Assembly: GCA_963765285.1 (NCBI GenBank) | Contig: CAVXVR010000009.1 | Coordinates: 186,001 to 250,000, forward strand | Direction: 5' to 3' | DNA: 64,000 nt | From: CAVWZH01 sp963765285 | GTDB taxonomy: Bacteria; Acidobacteriota; Terriglobia; Terriglobales; Acidobacteriaceae | Part shown: in pieces, positions 44,182 to 54,032 of the stretch | Position numbering within the stretch: position 1 is the stretch's first letter | Layout: each line of letters starts with the position of its first letter | Notes under the pieces: model-generated | What the model was told of the DNA's origin: nothing | The model's database searches: none | Seen by the model: only the letters and a program-made list of their open reading frames with translations | Made by a program: the position numbers and the translations under genes

Positions 44182-44739
44182 ATGAGACCGTCCCACCTTG
44201 TATTTGTATCGCTGATCGCTATTCTTGGAGTGAAATTGAGCCAGGCTCAGCAACCTCCAGAATGGATTCCTCAGGGCGTGGACGCTTTGCGGCAAAGTGC
44301 ATCGTCCAAGACGGAATTCACCCTGGACCACTCCATGCTGGTATTTGCATCCAAGCTCGACCAGGCCAACGAGGATCTCCGCCGCGTGATCGCGGGCGTA
44401 AGCGGGGTTTCGGTCCACAGCTACCGCTTCGCGGAGCCATGGACGTATGGCCCGGAGGCGCTGAACTCGGTGAAACAAGAGTACCAGGCGGCCGGCTGGA
44501 AACAACTGGTGAACAACCATGACAAGGGCGGTGGCCCAGGGGTGACCGATCTTTGGATCCGCTTCGAGAACAACGCGGTAAGCAACATCGCAATTCTCCT
44601 TGCCCGTTCGAAGGAGGTCAACTTGATCGAGGTTTCCGGGTCGATCAGTCCGCTCGATCTCTCCCATCTGGGCGGGCACTTCGGTATCCCGAAGATCGAA
44701 GGTGGAGTGCTGGTACCAAAAAGGGAGGGACACCCATAG
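44182..44739 (+). CDS. Secreted DUF4252-like protein
   Basis: A 185-residue exported protein with signal peptide HLVFVSLIAILGVKLSQA. The later text (AAGWKQLVNNHDK, then DLWIRFENNAVSNIAILLARSKEVNLIEVSGSISPLDLSHLGGHFGIP) matches the layout of DUF4252 (PF14060): a strand of the form VWIRxENxxI followed by a LxVVNIxGxI strand and the LGxxFGIP end. No known function. CGGAGGTGACCC precedes the ATG. Confidence 0.65.
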   Translation: MRPSHLVFVSLIAILGVKLSQAQQPPEWIPQGVDALRQSASSKTEFTLDHSMLVFASKLDQANEDLRRVIAGVSGVSVHSYRFAEPWTYGPEALNSVKQEYQAAGWKQLVNNHDKGGGPGVTDLWIRFENNAVSNIAILLARSKEVNLIEVSGSISPLDLSHLGGHFGIPKIEGGVLVPKREGHP

Positions 44740-44822
44740 CCCTAGGCCCGCTTTGCGGGAGGGGAGCAGGTTTTAAAGTTCCAGGCTGGAAAACGACCAT
44801 CCAACTTGCTAAACTGCGGCCA

Positions 44823-45068
44823 ATGCCTTCCCCCCGAGAGGTCGTAGTGTATTCCCGAAAGGGCTGCCACCTTTGCGAGATCGTCAAAGAGACCCTCAGC
44901 AAGTTGCACCGGCGCGGCGGATTCACCTGGCAGGAAGTGGACGTCGACACTGACGATCACCTGCGGCGCCAGTTCACCGACGAAGTTCCCGTGGTGTTCA
45001 TCGACGGCCGCAAGGCGTTTAAATACCGCATGGATGAGCACGAGTTCCTGCGCAAGCTCGCCAACTGA
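44823..45068 (+). CDS. Glutaredoxin-like protein
   Basis: An 81-residue thioredoxin-fold protein. VVVYSRKGCHLCEIVKETL carries the CxxC redox site (Cys15, Cys18), VPVVFIDGRKAF the cis-proline region. It matches the DUF836/glutaredoxin type. Since bshC is present in the window, it may exchange with bacillithiol as a bacilliredoxin-like partner; that is inference only. The neighbour on the right is an acyl-CoA ligase gene. Confidence 0.85.
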   Translation: MPSPREVVVYSRKGCHLCEIVKETLSKLHRRGGFTWQEVDVDTDDHLRRQFTDEVPVVFIDGRKAFKYRMDEHEFLRKLAN

Positions 45069-45092
45069 CCTTCTCATTACAAGTTCCCGAAG

Positions 45093-46705
45093 ATGGATAA
45101 ATGGCAGCCATCGTATGAGCTACAATCTCCTGCCGTGCTGCGCACCCAGCTTTATGCCGATCCGGCGGGCCGCTTTCTGCATGACGTGATTTTCGAGAGC
45201 TGCCGCCGCTTTTCCTCAAAGACCGCGATTGTCGACAGTTCCTGTAATCGAGCCTTTACCTATTCGGAATACGCTGAAGTTGTCGAGGCTGTCGCCCGTG
45301 GATTCATCGCTGACGGTCTTAGGCCCGGCGAGACCATCGCCATCTTTCTGGCCAACAGCTGGGAATTCTGCGCCGCCTTTCATGCTGCCACTCTGGCGGG
45401 AGCGATTCCTACACTGCTCAATCCAACCTATCGCGAACGGGAGGTGCGGTATCAGCTGGAAAACTCTTGCGCCGTACTGCTCATCACCGATGGGCCAAAT
45501 CTCGAAGGAATCAATCTTGCGAGCCTGCCGAATCTGCGCCGGATTTACGCCACCCGCCAAATCGCCACCGGGACCGAACCTTTTTCTCATCTTCTCCGTT
45601 CAGTCCACGCCAGCCTGCCAGAACCAGTGCATCCCTCAGACCAGACCCTCGCGGCTCTTCCGTACTCCAGCGGCACCACCGGACTGCCAAAGGGCGTCAT
45701 GCTCTCGCACTTCAATCTGGTCGCCAACATCTACCAACTCATCGGGCCGCGAGCCACAGAGCTTTCGAGCGCAGACGTAGTCCTGTGTTTTTTGCCGCTG
45801 TATCACATCTACGGCTTAAACGTGATGCTCAACCCCGTGTTGGCGCTTGGCGCCACGCTGGTTCTAATGCCCCGTTTCCAGGTGCCTCAAGTCATTTCGC
45901 TCATCGGCGAACGAGGCGTGACCATGATGCCGACTGTCCCCCCTGCGCTCAACGCATTGTGCCAGGCAGCGGAGCAGGGGATTTTTCCCAGGCAGCATCG
46001 TATGCGCTGGGTGAAATCAGGTGCGGCTCCGCTGGCGCCGGAGCTTGCTCGGCGCTTTACTGCGCTCACCGGAATCCTCGTCTGCCAGGGCTACGGAATG
46101 ACCGAAGCTTCGCCCGTAACGCATCTCGGATTCCTTGAGCCCGAACTGTACCGCCCGGAGTCGATCGGTCAGCCTTTGGCGCGAGACCGAATGCCGCGTG
46201 CTCAGCAATGAAGACCAAGAGGCCGCCTGCGGAGAACCGGGCGAATTAGTCATGCGGGGTCCGCAGTTCATGCTGGGTTACTGGAGAGAGCCGCAAGCCA
46301 CCGCAGCCGCGCTTGCGCGATGGTTGGTACTGGTCGGGCGATATTGTCACCTGCGACGAACACGAGTTTTATTGTGTGGTCGACCGGCGCAAAGAGATGA
46401 TCAAGTACAAGGGCTTCCCCGTCGCCCCGGCGGAAGTCGAAGCAGTGTTGCTCGAGCATCCCTGCGTGCGCGATTGTGGCGTGGTTGGCAAGCCGGATCT
46501 TGCGGCCGGCGAAATTCCCGTGGCCTTCGTTGTTCTGCGCGACGGCTTTTCGTCCGATACGAAGCGCGAAGAAGAGATATGTGCTTTTGTCGCCGACCGC
46601 CTCACTCACTACAAGCAGCCGCGGCAAATCCATTTTGTCGACGCCGTACCGAAGACTGCATCAGGGAAAATCTTGCGAAGAGAACTTAAAAAATTTTTGA
46701 GTTAG
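45093..46705 (+). CDS. AMP-forming acyl-CoA ligase, two frameshifts
   Basis: An ATP-dependent carboxylate-CoA ligase of the 4CL/long-chain type. The P-loop signature YSSGTTGLPKGVMLSH is at residues about 191-206, QGYGMTEASPVTHLG later, and PKTASGKILRRELKK is the C-terminal lysine motif. The chain moves through three frames. After PESIGQPLA the text continues ETECRVLSNEDQEAACGEPGEL in frame two, then RDGWYWSGDIVTCDEHEFYCVVDRRKEMI in frame three. One extra base near 46179-46183 and one near 46314-46316, both in GCGC text, explain it. The repaired chain is about 536 residues. Confidence 0.9.
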
Positions 46706-46752
46706 GCACACGGACGGTTTACAGGTTTACTCTCCAGCGACCCGGGTTGGAT

Positions 46753-46768
46753 CGTCGGTTCACCGACG
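46753..46768. promoter_or_regulatory. Palindrome upstream of the small peptide gene
   Basis: CGTCGGT (46753-46759) and ACCGACG (46762-46768) are inverted around TC. It lies about 75 bases before the ATG at 46843. It could be an operator or a short hairpin. Confidence 0.35.
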
Positions 46769-46842
46769 AAAAGTTGTTGTAGACTGATCTGGCTAATGGG
46801 GCATGCTCACGGTGCGCTGGAAACGTAAGGAGACTTTGCCGC

Positions 46843-47022
46843 ATGACCAAGAAAGACGCAACTCCGGGCGAAAAAATCGACGCCCAGCCCCTGAAAACCG
46901 GCAAGAAGCCGTATCAGAAACCGGCCTTTCGGCATGAGCGCGTCTTCGAAACCATGGCACTGGCATGCGGTAAAATCAGCATTACCCAGAAGCATTGCCA
47001 GTTCAACCGCAAGAATTCCTAG
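46843..47022 (+). CDS. 59-residue candidate RiPP precursor peptide
   Basis: ATG at 46843, stop TAG at 47020-47022, preceded by AAGGAG ten bases upstream. The peptide has a charged first third (MTKKDATPGEKIDAQPLKTG), then KKPYQKPAFRHERVFETMAL, then a C-terminal core with two cysteines (ACGKISITQKHCQFNRKNS). The KPYxxP element is like the recognition motif of lasso-type leader peptides bound by PqqD-like domains, and a conserved-looking FETxAL helix precedes the Cys-containing tail. No maturation enzyme or transporter is adjacent. It could also be an unmodified metal- or redox-binding peptide. Confidence 0.6.
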   Translation: MTKKDATPGEKIDAQPLKTGKKPYQKPAFRHERVFETMALACGKISITQKHCQFNRKNS

Positions 47023-47126
47023 CTCTGACTTCCAAGCGCTGCCCAAGCCGACATTCCCATCGTGACTCGCCGAAACATCAGCACGTAATCAACCCAAGTC
47101 ACCGATTTTGCCTTCGACGGTAGGGC

Positions 47127-47277
47127 GTCCCAATGTTACTAAGGTGACACCGTTTCGGAATTCTCGAAATTAGGAATCGGAACCCCACCTTAAACTGTAG
47201 GGAGTTCAGCGTTGTCCCAAGGTCATTTTCTTTGGGACGTGATTAAAAGTTACTCAAGAATTGGGACTGGGTCCCAA
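47127..47277. repeat. Five GTCCCAA/TTGGGAC heptamers
   Basis: GTCCCAA occurs at 47127-47133, 47214-47220 and 47271-47277, and its complement TTGGGAC at 47232-47238 and 47261-47267. The last four form two inverted pairs: loops of 11 bases (47221-47231) and 3 bases (47268-47270). They lie within 200 bases upstream of the gene at 47328. A transcription factor array is possible. The rest of the 305-base gap shows nothing else. Confidence 0.5.
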
Positions 47278-47327
47278 GTTGGGTCGTGCCTAAGCGGGGT
47301 TGTTGGCCCGGAATGAGTGGGGAGTCC

Positions 47328-49169
47328 ATGAAGCAAGCTCAGGAGCAATGCTCGGTATTCTTCTGCGCGATGACTGTAATAGCCCTTTTCTTTGCCGCAC
47401 TCACCCCCGGGCTGGCACAAAGCTCGTCTGCCGATCAGGATTCCAGTGCGCCATCGGATCAAGCCTCCCACGGTCTTCCCACCGACTGGAGCTCCCGCTT
47501 TGTCGTGATGACGGGCGACGACCCGGACGCCGCCTTGGCCGCAGGAGTCGACGAACCGAGGCATGTCTACAATCTGGTGCGCCGCATGGTCGCTATCGAC
47601 AACGCGCGGCGCTGGTCAACAACCACGCGCCGTCAACCGGTCAAAGTCGACTGGGCAGTTTCGCTGGAAAATGGATTCGTTCCCCAGAGCCAGTATCCGG
47701 CTAAATTCCAGTTCAGTGTCACCAACGAGGACTGCAACAAGGACTATGTGATTTTCGGCTTAACCGTAAATTCGGGCACGCAAGCGAATTTGGTTGGAGT
47801 CAACAATCTGTACACCGGCGCTACGCCCCCTTGTCACACCGGCACCCCGTGGGTGGCCTTTGCCTACAACACGGTGACCCACACCGGGGGGCAGATCCGG
47901 ACTTCGCCGACGCTCTCTGCCAACGGAAAATTGGTCGCATTTGTCGAGAGCACGACCACTGGATCTTTTTTCCACGTTCTGGTTCTGCCTAATCCCATTC
48001 CAACGCCGCCTGCTCAGGTCGGGACCGTACTGGTTCCACACACTCCCTCATCTTGCACGACCCCGACCACCGTGAGTTGCATGACTACCTTGCAGATCTC
48101 GGCCGCAGCCAACACCAATTCTTCCCCCTGGATCGATTACAAGACCGACACCGCTTACGTCGGAGCCGATGACGGCTTCCTGTACAAGATCACTCCCGTT
48201 TTCGGGGGCGGCGCTCCCAAGCTGGTGACCGATGCCGCCAACTGGCCGGTTAAAGTGGTCACCGCCGGGACCAGCAAGGTACTGACCGATCCCATCGTGG
48301 ATCCCAACTCAGGCCGCATCTTTCTCGGCGATGCCAATGGATACTTGTATGCGGTGAATCTAGCCAATCCCGCCAAAGTCACGGCGGCCCGGGTAACCAT
48401 CGGCTGGGCTGGTCACGGCGCTGGCACCGGCATCGTTGATCCTCCCATCCTGGTGAATGATGCTTCGAATCCCAACGTCGACCAGGTGTTTGCCTTTACC
48501 GGCTGTAGCAATATCGTCGGCATTGGCGGCGCGGTGAATCAGTTGCCGGCGACGTTCACTTCGTCGGGTACATTTACCTCGGTTGATCTGGGCTCGGCCG
48601 ACGGCGAGGGTACTTGCACCACGTCTAATGTGCACGCGGGAACTTTCGATAATTCATTCTGGCTGAATGGATCGGCCGCCGGCCACATGATGGCTTGCGG
48701 GTTTGTATCCGGAACCGAGGGGCAGCCGCGCCAGCCCTCCAATCCGCAGATGTACAAGTTTTCCTTTAATAGCAGCCACCTGATTACTCCGACCGGTTCG
48801 ACCGGCTGGGTGGTGAACAATACCGTCGGTGACGAGTGTTCACCGTTGTCTGAATTTTTTGACGGCACCACCGATCGAATGTTCTTTGGCGTGGGCAAGA
48901 CTGACGGATTTATCGAGTCGTCCAGCATTACCGCCGGATTTCCCGCACCTACCTGCGGCGCTTCGCCCACCGCTACCTGCGTGAAGGCTCCGAGCGCCCT
49001 TGGAGGCACCAGCGGAATTATCGTGGACAACCAGGTGTCAAACGGAGGCACGAACATCTACTTCGGCACTCTCGCACCCGGCTCCGTGAACGCGCAGAAT
49101 TGCCACGTCACGGGCGGAGCGGCAACGCCATATTGCGCGGTCAAGCTGACCCAATCAGGTCTGCAGTAG
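47328..49169 (+). CDS. Large secreted beta-propeller protein of unknown function
   Basis: A 613-residue exported protein. The signal peptide (FFCAMTVIALFFAALTPGLAQ) is followed by propeller-like blades, for example YVGADDGFLYKITPVFGG and RIFLGDANGYLYAVNLANPAK, reminiscent of PQQ-type propellers, and a Cys-rich middle. No catalytic motif. The ATG at 47328 follows GGGGAG by five bases; upstream in-frame starts at 47286 and 47313 are less likely. Possible regulation through the GTCCCAA heptamers upstream. Confidence 0.7.
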   Translation: MKQAQEQCSVFFCAMTVIALFFAALTPGLAQSSSADQDSSAPSDQASHGLPTDWSSRFVVMTGDDPDAALAAGVDEPRHVYNLVRRMVAIDNARRWSTTTRRQPVKVDWAVSLENGFVPQSQYPAKFQFSVTNEDCNKDYVIFGLTVNSGTQANLVGVNNLYTGATPPCHTGTPWVAFAYNTVTHTGGQIRTSPTLSANGKLVAFVESTTTGSFFHVLVLPNPIPTPPAQVGTVLVPHTPSSCTTPTTVSCMTTLQISAAANTNSSPWIDYKTDTAYVGADDGFLYKITPVFGGGAPKLVTDAANWPVKVVTAGTSKVLTDPIVDPNSGRIFLGDANGYLYAVNLANPAKVTAARVTIGWAGHGAGTGIVDPPILVNDASNPNVDQVFAFTGCSNIVGIGGAVNQLPATFTSSGTFTSVDLGSADGEGTCTTSNVHAGTFDNSFWLNGSAAGHMMACGFVSGTEGQPRQPSNPQMYKFSFNSSHLITPTGSTGWVVNNTVGDECSPLSEFFDGTTDRMFFGVGKTDGFIESSSITAGFPAPTCGASPTATCVKAPSALGGTSGIIVDNQVSNGGTNIYFGTLAPGSVNAQNCHVTGGAATPYCAVKLTQSGLQ

Positions 49170-49196
49170 GATTCGACAGCCGGAGCGTGTAGGGAC

Positions 49197-49576
49197 TTAC
49201 TCGCCCGTCAAGAATTTATATTGCGCTGCATTCAACGGCACCACACTCAGCCGCCCTTGCCTGACCAACGGCGAATCGGCAAACAGCTTGTTAGCCTTCA
49301 CCTCAGCTAGAGTTACCGGCCGCGCCAGCGCCTTGCCCGCTTTGATCGTTACACGGGGTTCTTCGGGTCGGTCGCATCCACCGACACCACCGTCGCGGTG
49401 CCCATCGCGCTCTTGTCGTCGCCGGTCTGGTAAATTACCAGCCGCTCTCCCGACTTCATGCCACGCAGGTTCTTCAGAGCCACGGGATTCGAAACGCCAT
49501 CCCAGTTCGTGGTTTTGTCGCGCGCCAGATCGGCAAAGGAGTATTCGGACGGCTCGGTCTTCAGAAGATAGTCCAT
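49197..49576 (-). CDS. EVE-domain protein, frameshifted
   Basis: EVE proteins (PF01878) bind modified nucleobases. The start MDYLLKTEPSEYSFADLARD and TNWDGVSNPVALKNLRGMKSGERLVIYQTGDDKSAMGTATV are typical. After DPKNP the frame breaks: one base is missing in the C-run opposite GGGG at 49355-49358. The other frame then reads VTIKAGKALARPVTLAEVKANKLFADSPLVRQGRLSVVPLNAAQYKFLTGE, the expected C-terminus. The gap of 380 bases is one less than a multiple of three. Repaired length is 126 residues. Confidence 0.88.
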
Positions 49577-49604
49577 CCCGACTTGTCCTAATTTCTGACT
49601 TTGC

Positions 49605-50021
49605 TCATTGCTTGTCCGGCGGTTTGTCGTCTTTCTTCTCCTCCGGATGCTCATCGTAGATCGAATATTGCTCCCCCGGGCGTTTCATCTTGATGGTGAT
49701 GTCTGACGTTGGCTTGTCGATGTTGTAGTCCCCGCCGAAGGTTTGGAATCCCTGTGCCAGCACCTGCACCCGCAGTTTGCCGTAGGGCGCGCCGTCGAAA
49801 CTGGCTTTGCCATCGGGATCCGTTTTCAGCTCCAGGCCACCCCTTTCCTGTTGGCCCTTCTTGTTGACCGGATGCATGACCACGCTGGCGTTCCGCACCG
49901 GCTTCCCGTTGTAATCCTTAATCACCAGAAAGTTCAGCAGGGCGCTGTCTTCTTCATCCTGCGCCCGCAGGGGCAACGCGAATACCGCGCCGAGGGCAAA
50001 GCAAAGCACCAGCAGTCTCAT
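49605..50021 (-). CDS. Secreted protein with a carboxypeptidase-regulatory-like fold
   Basis: A 138-residue exported protein (signal peptide LVLCFALGAVFALPLRAQ). The mature chain resembles a carboxypeptidase-regulatory/SdrD-type beta sandwich: VIKDYNGKPVRNASVVMHPV, then LKTDPDGKASFDGAPYGKLRVQVLAQGFQTFGG. The C-terminal 25 residues are highly charged and proline-rich. No catalytic residues. It is upstream of the EVE gene on the same strand, 28 bases away, so both may be cotranscribed. Confidence 0.7.
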   Translation of the reverse strand: MRLLVLCFALGAVFALPLRAQDEEDSALLNFLVIKDYNGKPVRNASVVMHPVNKKGQQERGGLELKTDPDGKASFDGAPYGKLRVQVLAQGFQTFGGDYNIDKPTSDITIKMKRPGEQYSIYDEHPEEKKDDKPPDKQ

Positions 50022-50140
50022 GGCGCACCAATTCTATGAGCGCAACCTCAGATCAGCAAGTAAGGTTAGTAGATTGCACTACGGGATGTATGTATCTGAT
50101 TGATAAATAACATGATTAGCTGATACCAACGTAGCTCTGG

Positions 50141-50169
50141 TTGACAGCCTCTACCAACCCATCTACAAT
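50141..50169 (+). promoter_or_regulatory. groES-groEL promoter
   Basis: A perfect -35 TTGACA (50141-50146) and TACAAT (50164-50169) are 17 bases apart. Transcription would begin near 50175, inside the CIRCE element, so a bound HrcA would block it. Confidence 0.88.
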
Positions 50170-50195
50170 TAGCACTCGACAAATCAGAGTGCTAA
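50169..50195 (+). promoter_or_regulatory. CIRCE element (HrcA operator)
   Basis: TTAGCACTC (50169-50177), nine bases, then GAGTGCTAA (50187-50195) match the canonical CIRCE element exactly. HrcA, a heat-shock repressor, binds here and releases the operon when unfolded proteins occupy GroEL. No hrcA gene is in the window. Confidence 0.95.
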
Positions 50196-50298
50196 CAAAT
50201 CACATTTTAGGGCAGCAGTTCGGCTGGATTGGTTTGTCACCGATGTCTGCAATTTAACCCCAATCTCAACGCAACACGAACGAAAGGAGTCTCGAAGT

Positions 50299-50625
50299 AT
50301 GGCTAAATTTACCCCGCTCCATGACCGTATCCTCGTACGCCGCGTGGAAGAAGCTGAGACCACTCGTGGCGGAATCATCATTCCCGACAGCGCCAAAGAC
50401 AAGCCGCAAGAGGGCGAAGTCATTTCTGTCGGCAAAGGCAAAGTGAACGAAGACGGCAAAGTGCGTCCGCTCGACGTGAAAGACGGCGACCGCATCCTGT
50501 TCGGCAAGTACTCCGGCACCGAGATCAAGTTGGATGGCGAAGATTTCGTCATCATGCGCGAAGAAGAGGTGCTCGGCATCCTCTCTGGCGCAGCCAAGAA
50601 AGAAATGGCCGGATCGCGGAAGTAA
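50299..50625 (+). CDS. groES: GroES co-chaperonin
   Basis: A 108-residue subunit that caps the GroEL ring. The motif FTPLHDRILVRRVEEAETTRGGIIIPDSAKDKPQEGEV contains the mobile loop (residues 16-32), and GDRILFGKYSGTEIKLDGEDFVIMREEEVLGIL is the typical second half. GAAAGGAG precedes the ATG. It is first in the groES-groEL operon under CIRCE control; the gap to groEL is unusually long and folds into a hairpin. Confidence 0.97.
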   Translation: MAKFTPLHDRILVRRVEEAETTRGGIIIPDSAKDKPQEGEVISVGKGKVNEDGKVRPLDVKDGDRILFGKYSGTEIKLDGEDFVIMREEEVLGILSGAAKKEMAGSRK

Positions 50626-50663
50626 GCCTGACCAACACTCACGTGTACCGTCGCGAACCACTG

Positions 50664-50753
50664 AACCACCAAGGACACGAAGGTACACGAAGGAAAGCAA
50701 GAAATTTTAATGGGCGTTGGGTTCCTTCGTGAACCTTAGTGCCCTTTGTGGTT
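50664..50753. repeat. 32-base inverted repeat between groES and groEL
   Basis: The 32 bases at 50664-50695 (AACCACCAAGGACACGAAGG and on) and those at 50722-50753 are reverse complements with four mismatches, separated by 26 bases. The mRNA would form a long hairpin in the intercistronic region. The sequence belongs to the ACCAC-N-AAGGACAC-N-AAGG family seen at 41292 and 63248. There is no T-run, so it does not look like an ordinary terminator. Confidence 0.7.
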
Positions 50754-50786
50754 GAAGATTTTCTATTTCTGAAGGAGAAAAGAATT

Positions 50787-52451
<1,665 letters not shown>

Positions 52452-52506
52452 GAAGCGGCTCTTAGCTATTAGCTCTTGGCTTTAGCTAAATCAAAACCGC
52501 AGGGTG

Positions 52507-52543
52507 CCCCACCCAAGCGTTTTTTGCTTGGGTGGGGATTTTT
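52507..52543 (+). terminator. Intrinsic terminator after groEL
   Basis: CCCCACCCAAGC (52507-52518) and GCTTGGGTGGGG (52526-52537) form a perfect 12-base-pair stem with a loop of GTTTTTT, followed by ATTTTTG. The stem flanks resemble a second terminator at 54618-54661. The remainder of the gap to 52685 includes a CGCGGGC/GCCCGCG hairpin but no gene. Confidence 0.9.
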
Positions 52544-52685
52544 GTTGTAGGCGCGGGCCTGCCCGCGTGGCGGTGACGTCCCGCACGCCCAACAACACTG
52601 CGCTATGGTTCAGCGTAATTCGGACCTCAGTCGCACTAGGCCCGGGCCCTCAACGAAGTCAACCGGCAGTCGAATGTTTTTCGGC

Positions 52686-53696
52686 TCACCCACGAAGAGC
52701 TTTGCCGATGTGCTCAAGGTGGGTTGGAGCGTATACCCACCGGTAGGCCCTCTCGATTACAAGCCTGTTGATCTCGTCGGCTCTCTCTTTGGTCACCCTT
52801 TGATAAGCGACCTCTGGCACACTTGCAAGGAGACGCTTCGCTTCGCGTTTCCGCCCTTTTCGCTCCAGGTCGTCTAGCTTTGCCATTTTTCTTCGATCAT
52901 GTGTAAGCAATAATGCACGATTATGAGAAATGGGGAAGTACACTTCCAAGTCTCGGTTTATCAGTCCCGCGCCCAAATGGGCGGTCGCAGGGTAACGCCG
53001 ACAGACGGGGGCGTCGGATGTTAGGAGGGGCTGATTTTCTGAGATAAGAACGGTCCACTTCATGACCGAGTAGAATTCGATAAGCACGGGCAGCATGTAG
53101 CCGAGAGCTTTTAGACTCGCTTCTGGGTTCGCCTGGAGTCGGATACTCCCCGATCTAACTGAATCTCGGATTTGGTCCGCCGACACGCCTCCGGCATTCT
53201 CACCTCGGGTCCCTAGTTCTCGGAGTACCCGTTCGAGGTAACCGGGGACCGAGAGCGAAAAATTCATCAGCTGTTCTTGAAATCCGATCATTGCGGATTC
53301 CATCTGCTCCCTCATCAATGGCACGCGCAGTTCCTGCATCGCGATTAGGCTTGCTCCAAACGCGATCTCCTGCCAATTTAGTTGCCTTGCACCGCACGAA
53401 AGGGCGCGTAACACGAGTATCCCTGGTCCTTCCACATCCGTCGCTAGCATCTCCTCAAACTTGTCGTCCTCGGTCCCGTCGGCCCGCACGATGGTGTAGT
53501 AGCCTCTCTTGTAGCCCAGATTCTTTGGGATATTGCGAAACACGCGGGTCCGATCGCGTTCGTACACCCAGAGACGGGATTCACCGGGCGACAGCATTCC
53601 TTCCAGGTATGCAGAGGTTATGTAATGGTGTTTACGCTGACTCACACTAGATTGTCGCCCACCAAGATCTAGTTTCACAACATACCGACGCTCCAT
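52686..53696 (-). CDS. DUF4238-domain protein
   Basis: A 336-residue soluble protein. The start VSQRKHHYITSAYLEGML, the LWVYERDRTRVFRNIPKNLGYKRGYYTI segment and the ending VIERAYRWVYAP correspond to DUF4238 (PF14022), whose function is not known. Members are often in variable regions of soil bacterial genomes. No nuclease or transferase motif can be named. It stands alone, with repeats on its upstream side. Confidence 0.75.
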   Translation of the reverse strand: MERRYVVKLDLGGRQSSVSQRKHHYITSAYLEGMLSPGESRLWVYERDRTRVFRNIPKNLGYKRGYYTIVRADGTEDDKFEEMLATDVEGPGILVLRALSCGARQLNWQEIAFGASLIAMQELRVPLMREQMESAMIGFQEQLMNFSLSVPGYLERVLRELGTRGENAGGVSADQIRDSVRSGSIRLQANPEASLKALGYMLPVLIEFYSVMKWTVLISENQPLLTSDAPVCRRYPATAHLGAGLINRDLEVYFPISHNRALLLTHDRRKMAKLDDLERKGRKREAKRLLASVPEVAYQRVTKERADEINRLVIERAYRWVYAPTHLEHIGKALRG

Positions 53697-53739
53697 TTGT
53701 AGAGCGTTCTATCCGCGAGGGTCGGGGGCGTGATCAGGA

Positions 53740-53755
53740 CACGGCTGAAGCCGTG
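53740..53755. repeat. REP-like hairpin, copy 1
   Basis: CACGGC (53740-53745), TGAA, GCCGTG (53750-53755). The flank CCCTTTCACGAAG is shared with copy 3 (56171-56190). Confidence 0.6.
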
Positions 53756-53852
53756 CCCTTTCACGAAGACTGCCTCGCTGCGCTCGGCTGGACGCGCCCC
53801 TTCGACTCCGCTGAGGGCAGGCTTGGGTGGCTGTCCCCACGATACCGCAAGG

Positions 53853-54014
53853 CTAGTAGTTACCCTTCCAGGCGCGATATCCGACATAAAGCCAAGAACA
53901 TATGCCATGCAGTATGGCCCACAGGATGGAATGATTTAGCTGGAAAGAAAGAATCATCGCAAGTGCCGACCCAAAACCAATGCCGGCAGTGGCTGCGTTC
54001 CTCTGATTGCTCAT
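53853..54014 (-). CDS. 53-residue membrane protein
   Basis: ATG at 54014, stop at 53853-53855. Sequence runs from a polar start (MSNQRNAATAG) through a long hydrophobic region (GFGSALAMILSFQLNHSILWAILHGICSWLYVGYRAW). The pattern NHSIxWAIxHGIxxWxYVxYRAW is one I recall in many small bacterial membrane proteins. TTGGAGAGCAC precedes the ATG. It starts 18 bases after the stop of the gene at 54033-54419 on the same strand, so they are probably cotranscribed. Confidence 0.7.
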   Translation of the reverse strand: MSNQRNAATAGIGFGSALAMILSFQLNHSILWAILHGICSWLYVGYRAWKGNY

Positions 54015-54032
54015 GTGCTCTCCAAGGAGCTT

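Noticed and set aside
46179..46316. Programmed frameshifting in the acyl-CoA ligase gene
   Set aside because: There are two shifts in the same gene, no slippery heptamer or stimulatory structure is evident, and similar single-base breaks occur in unrelated genes.
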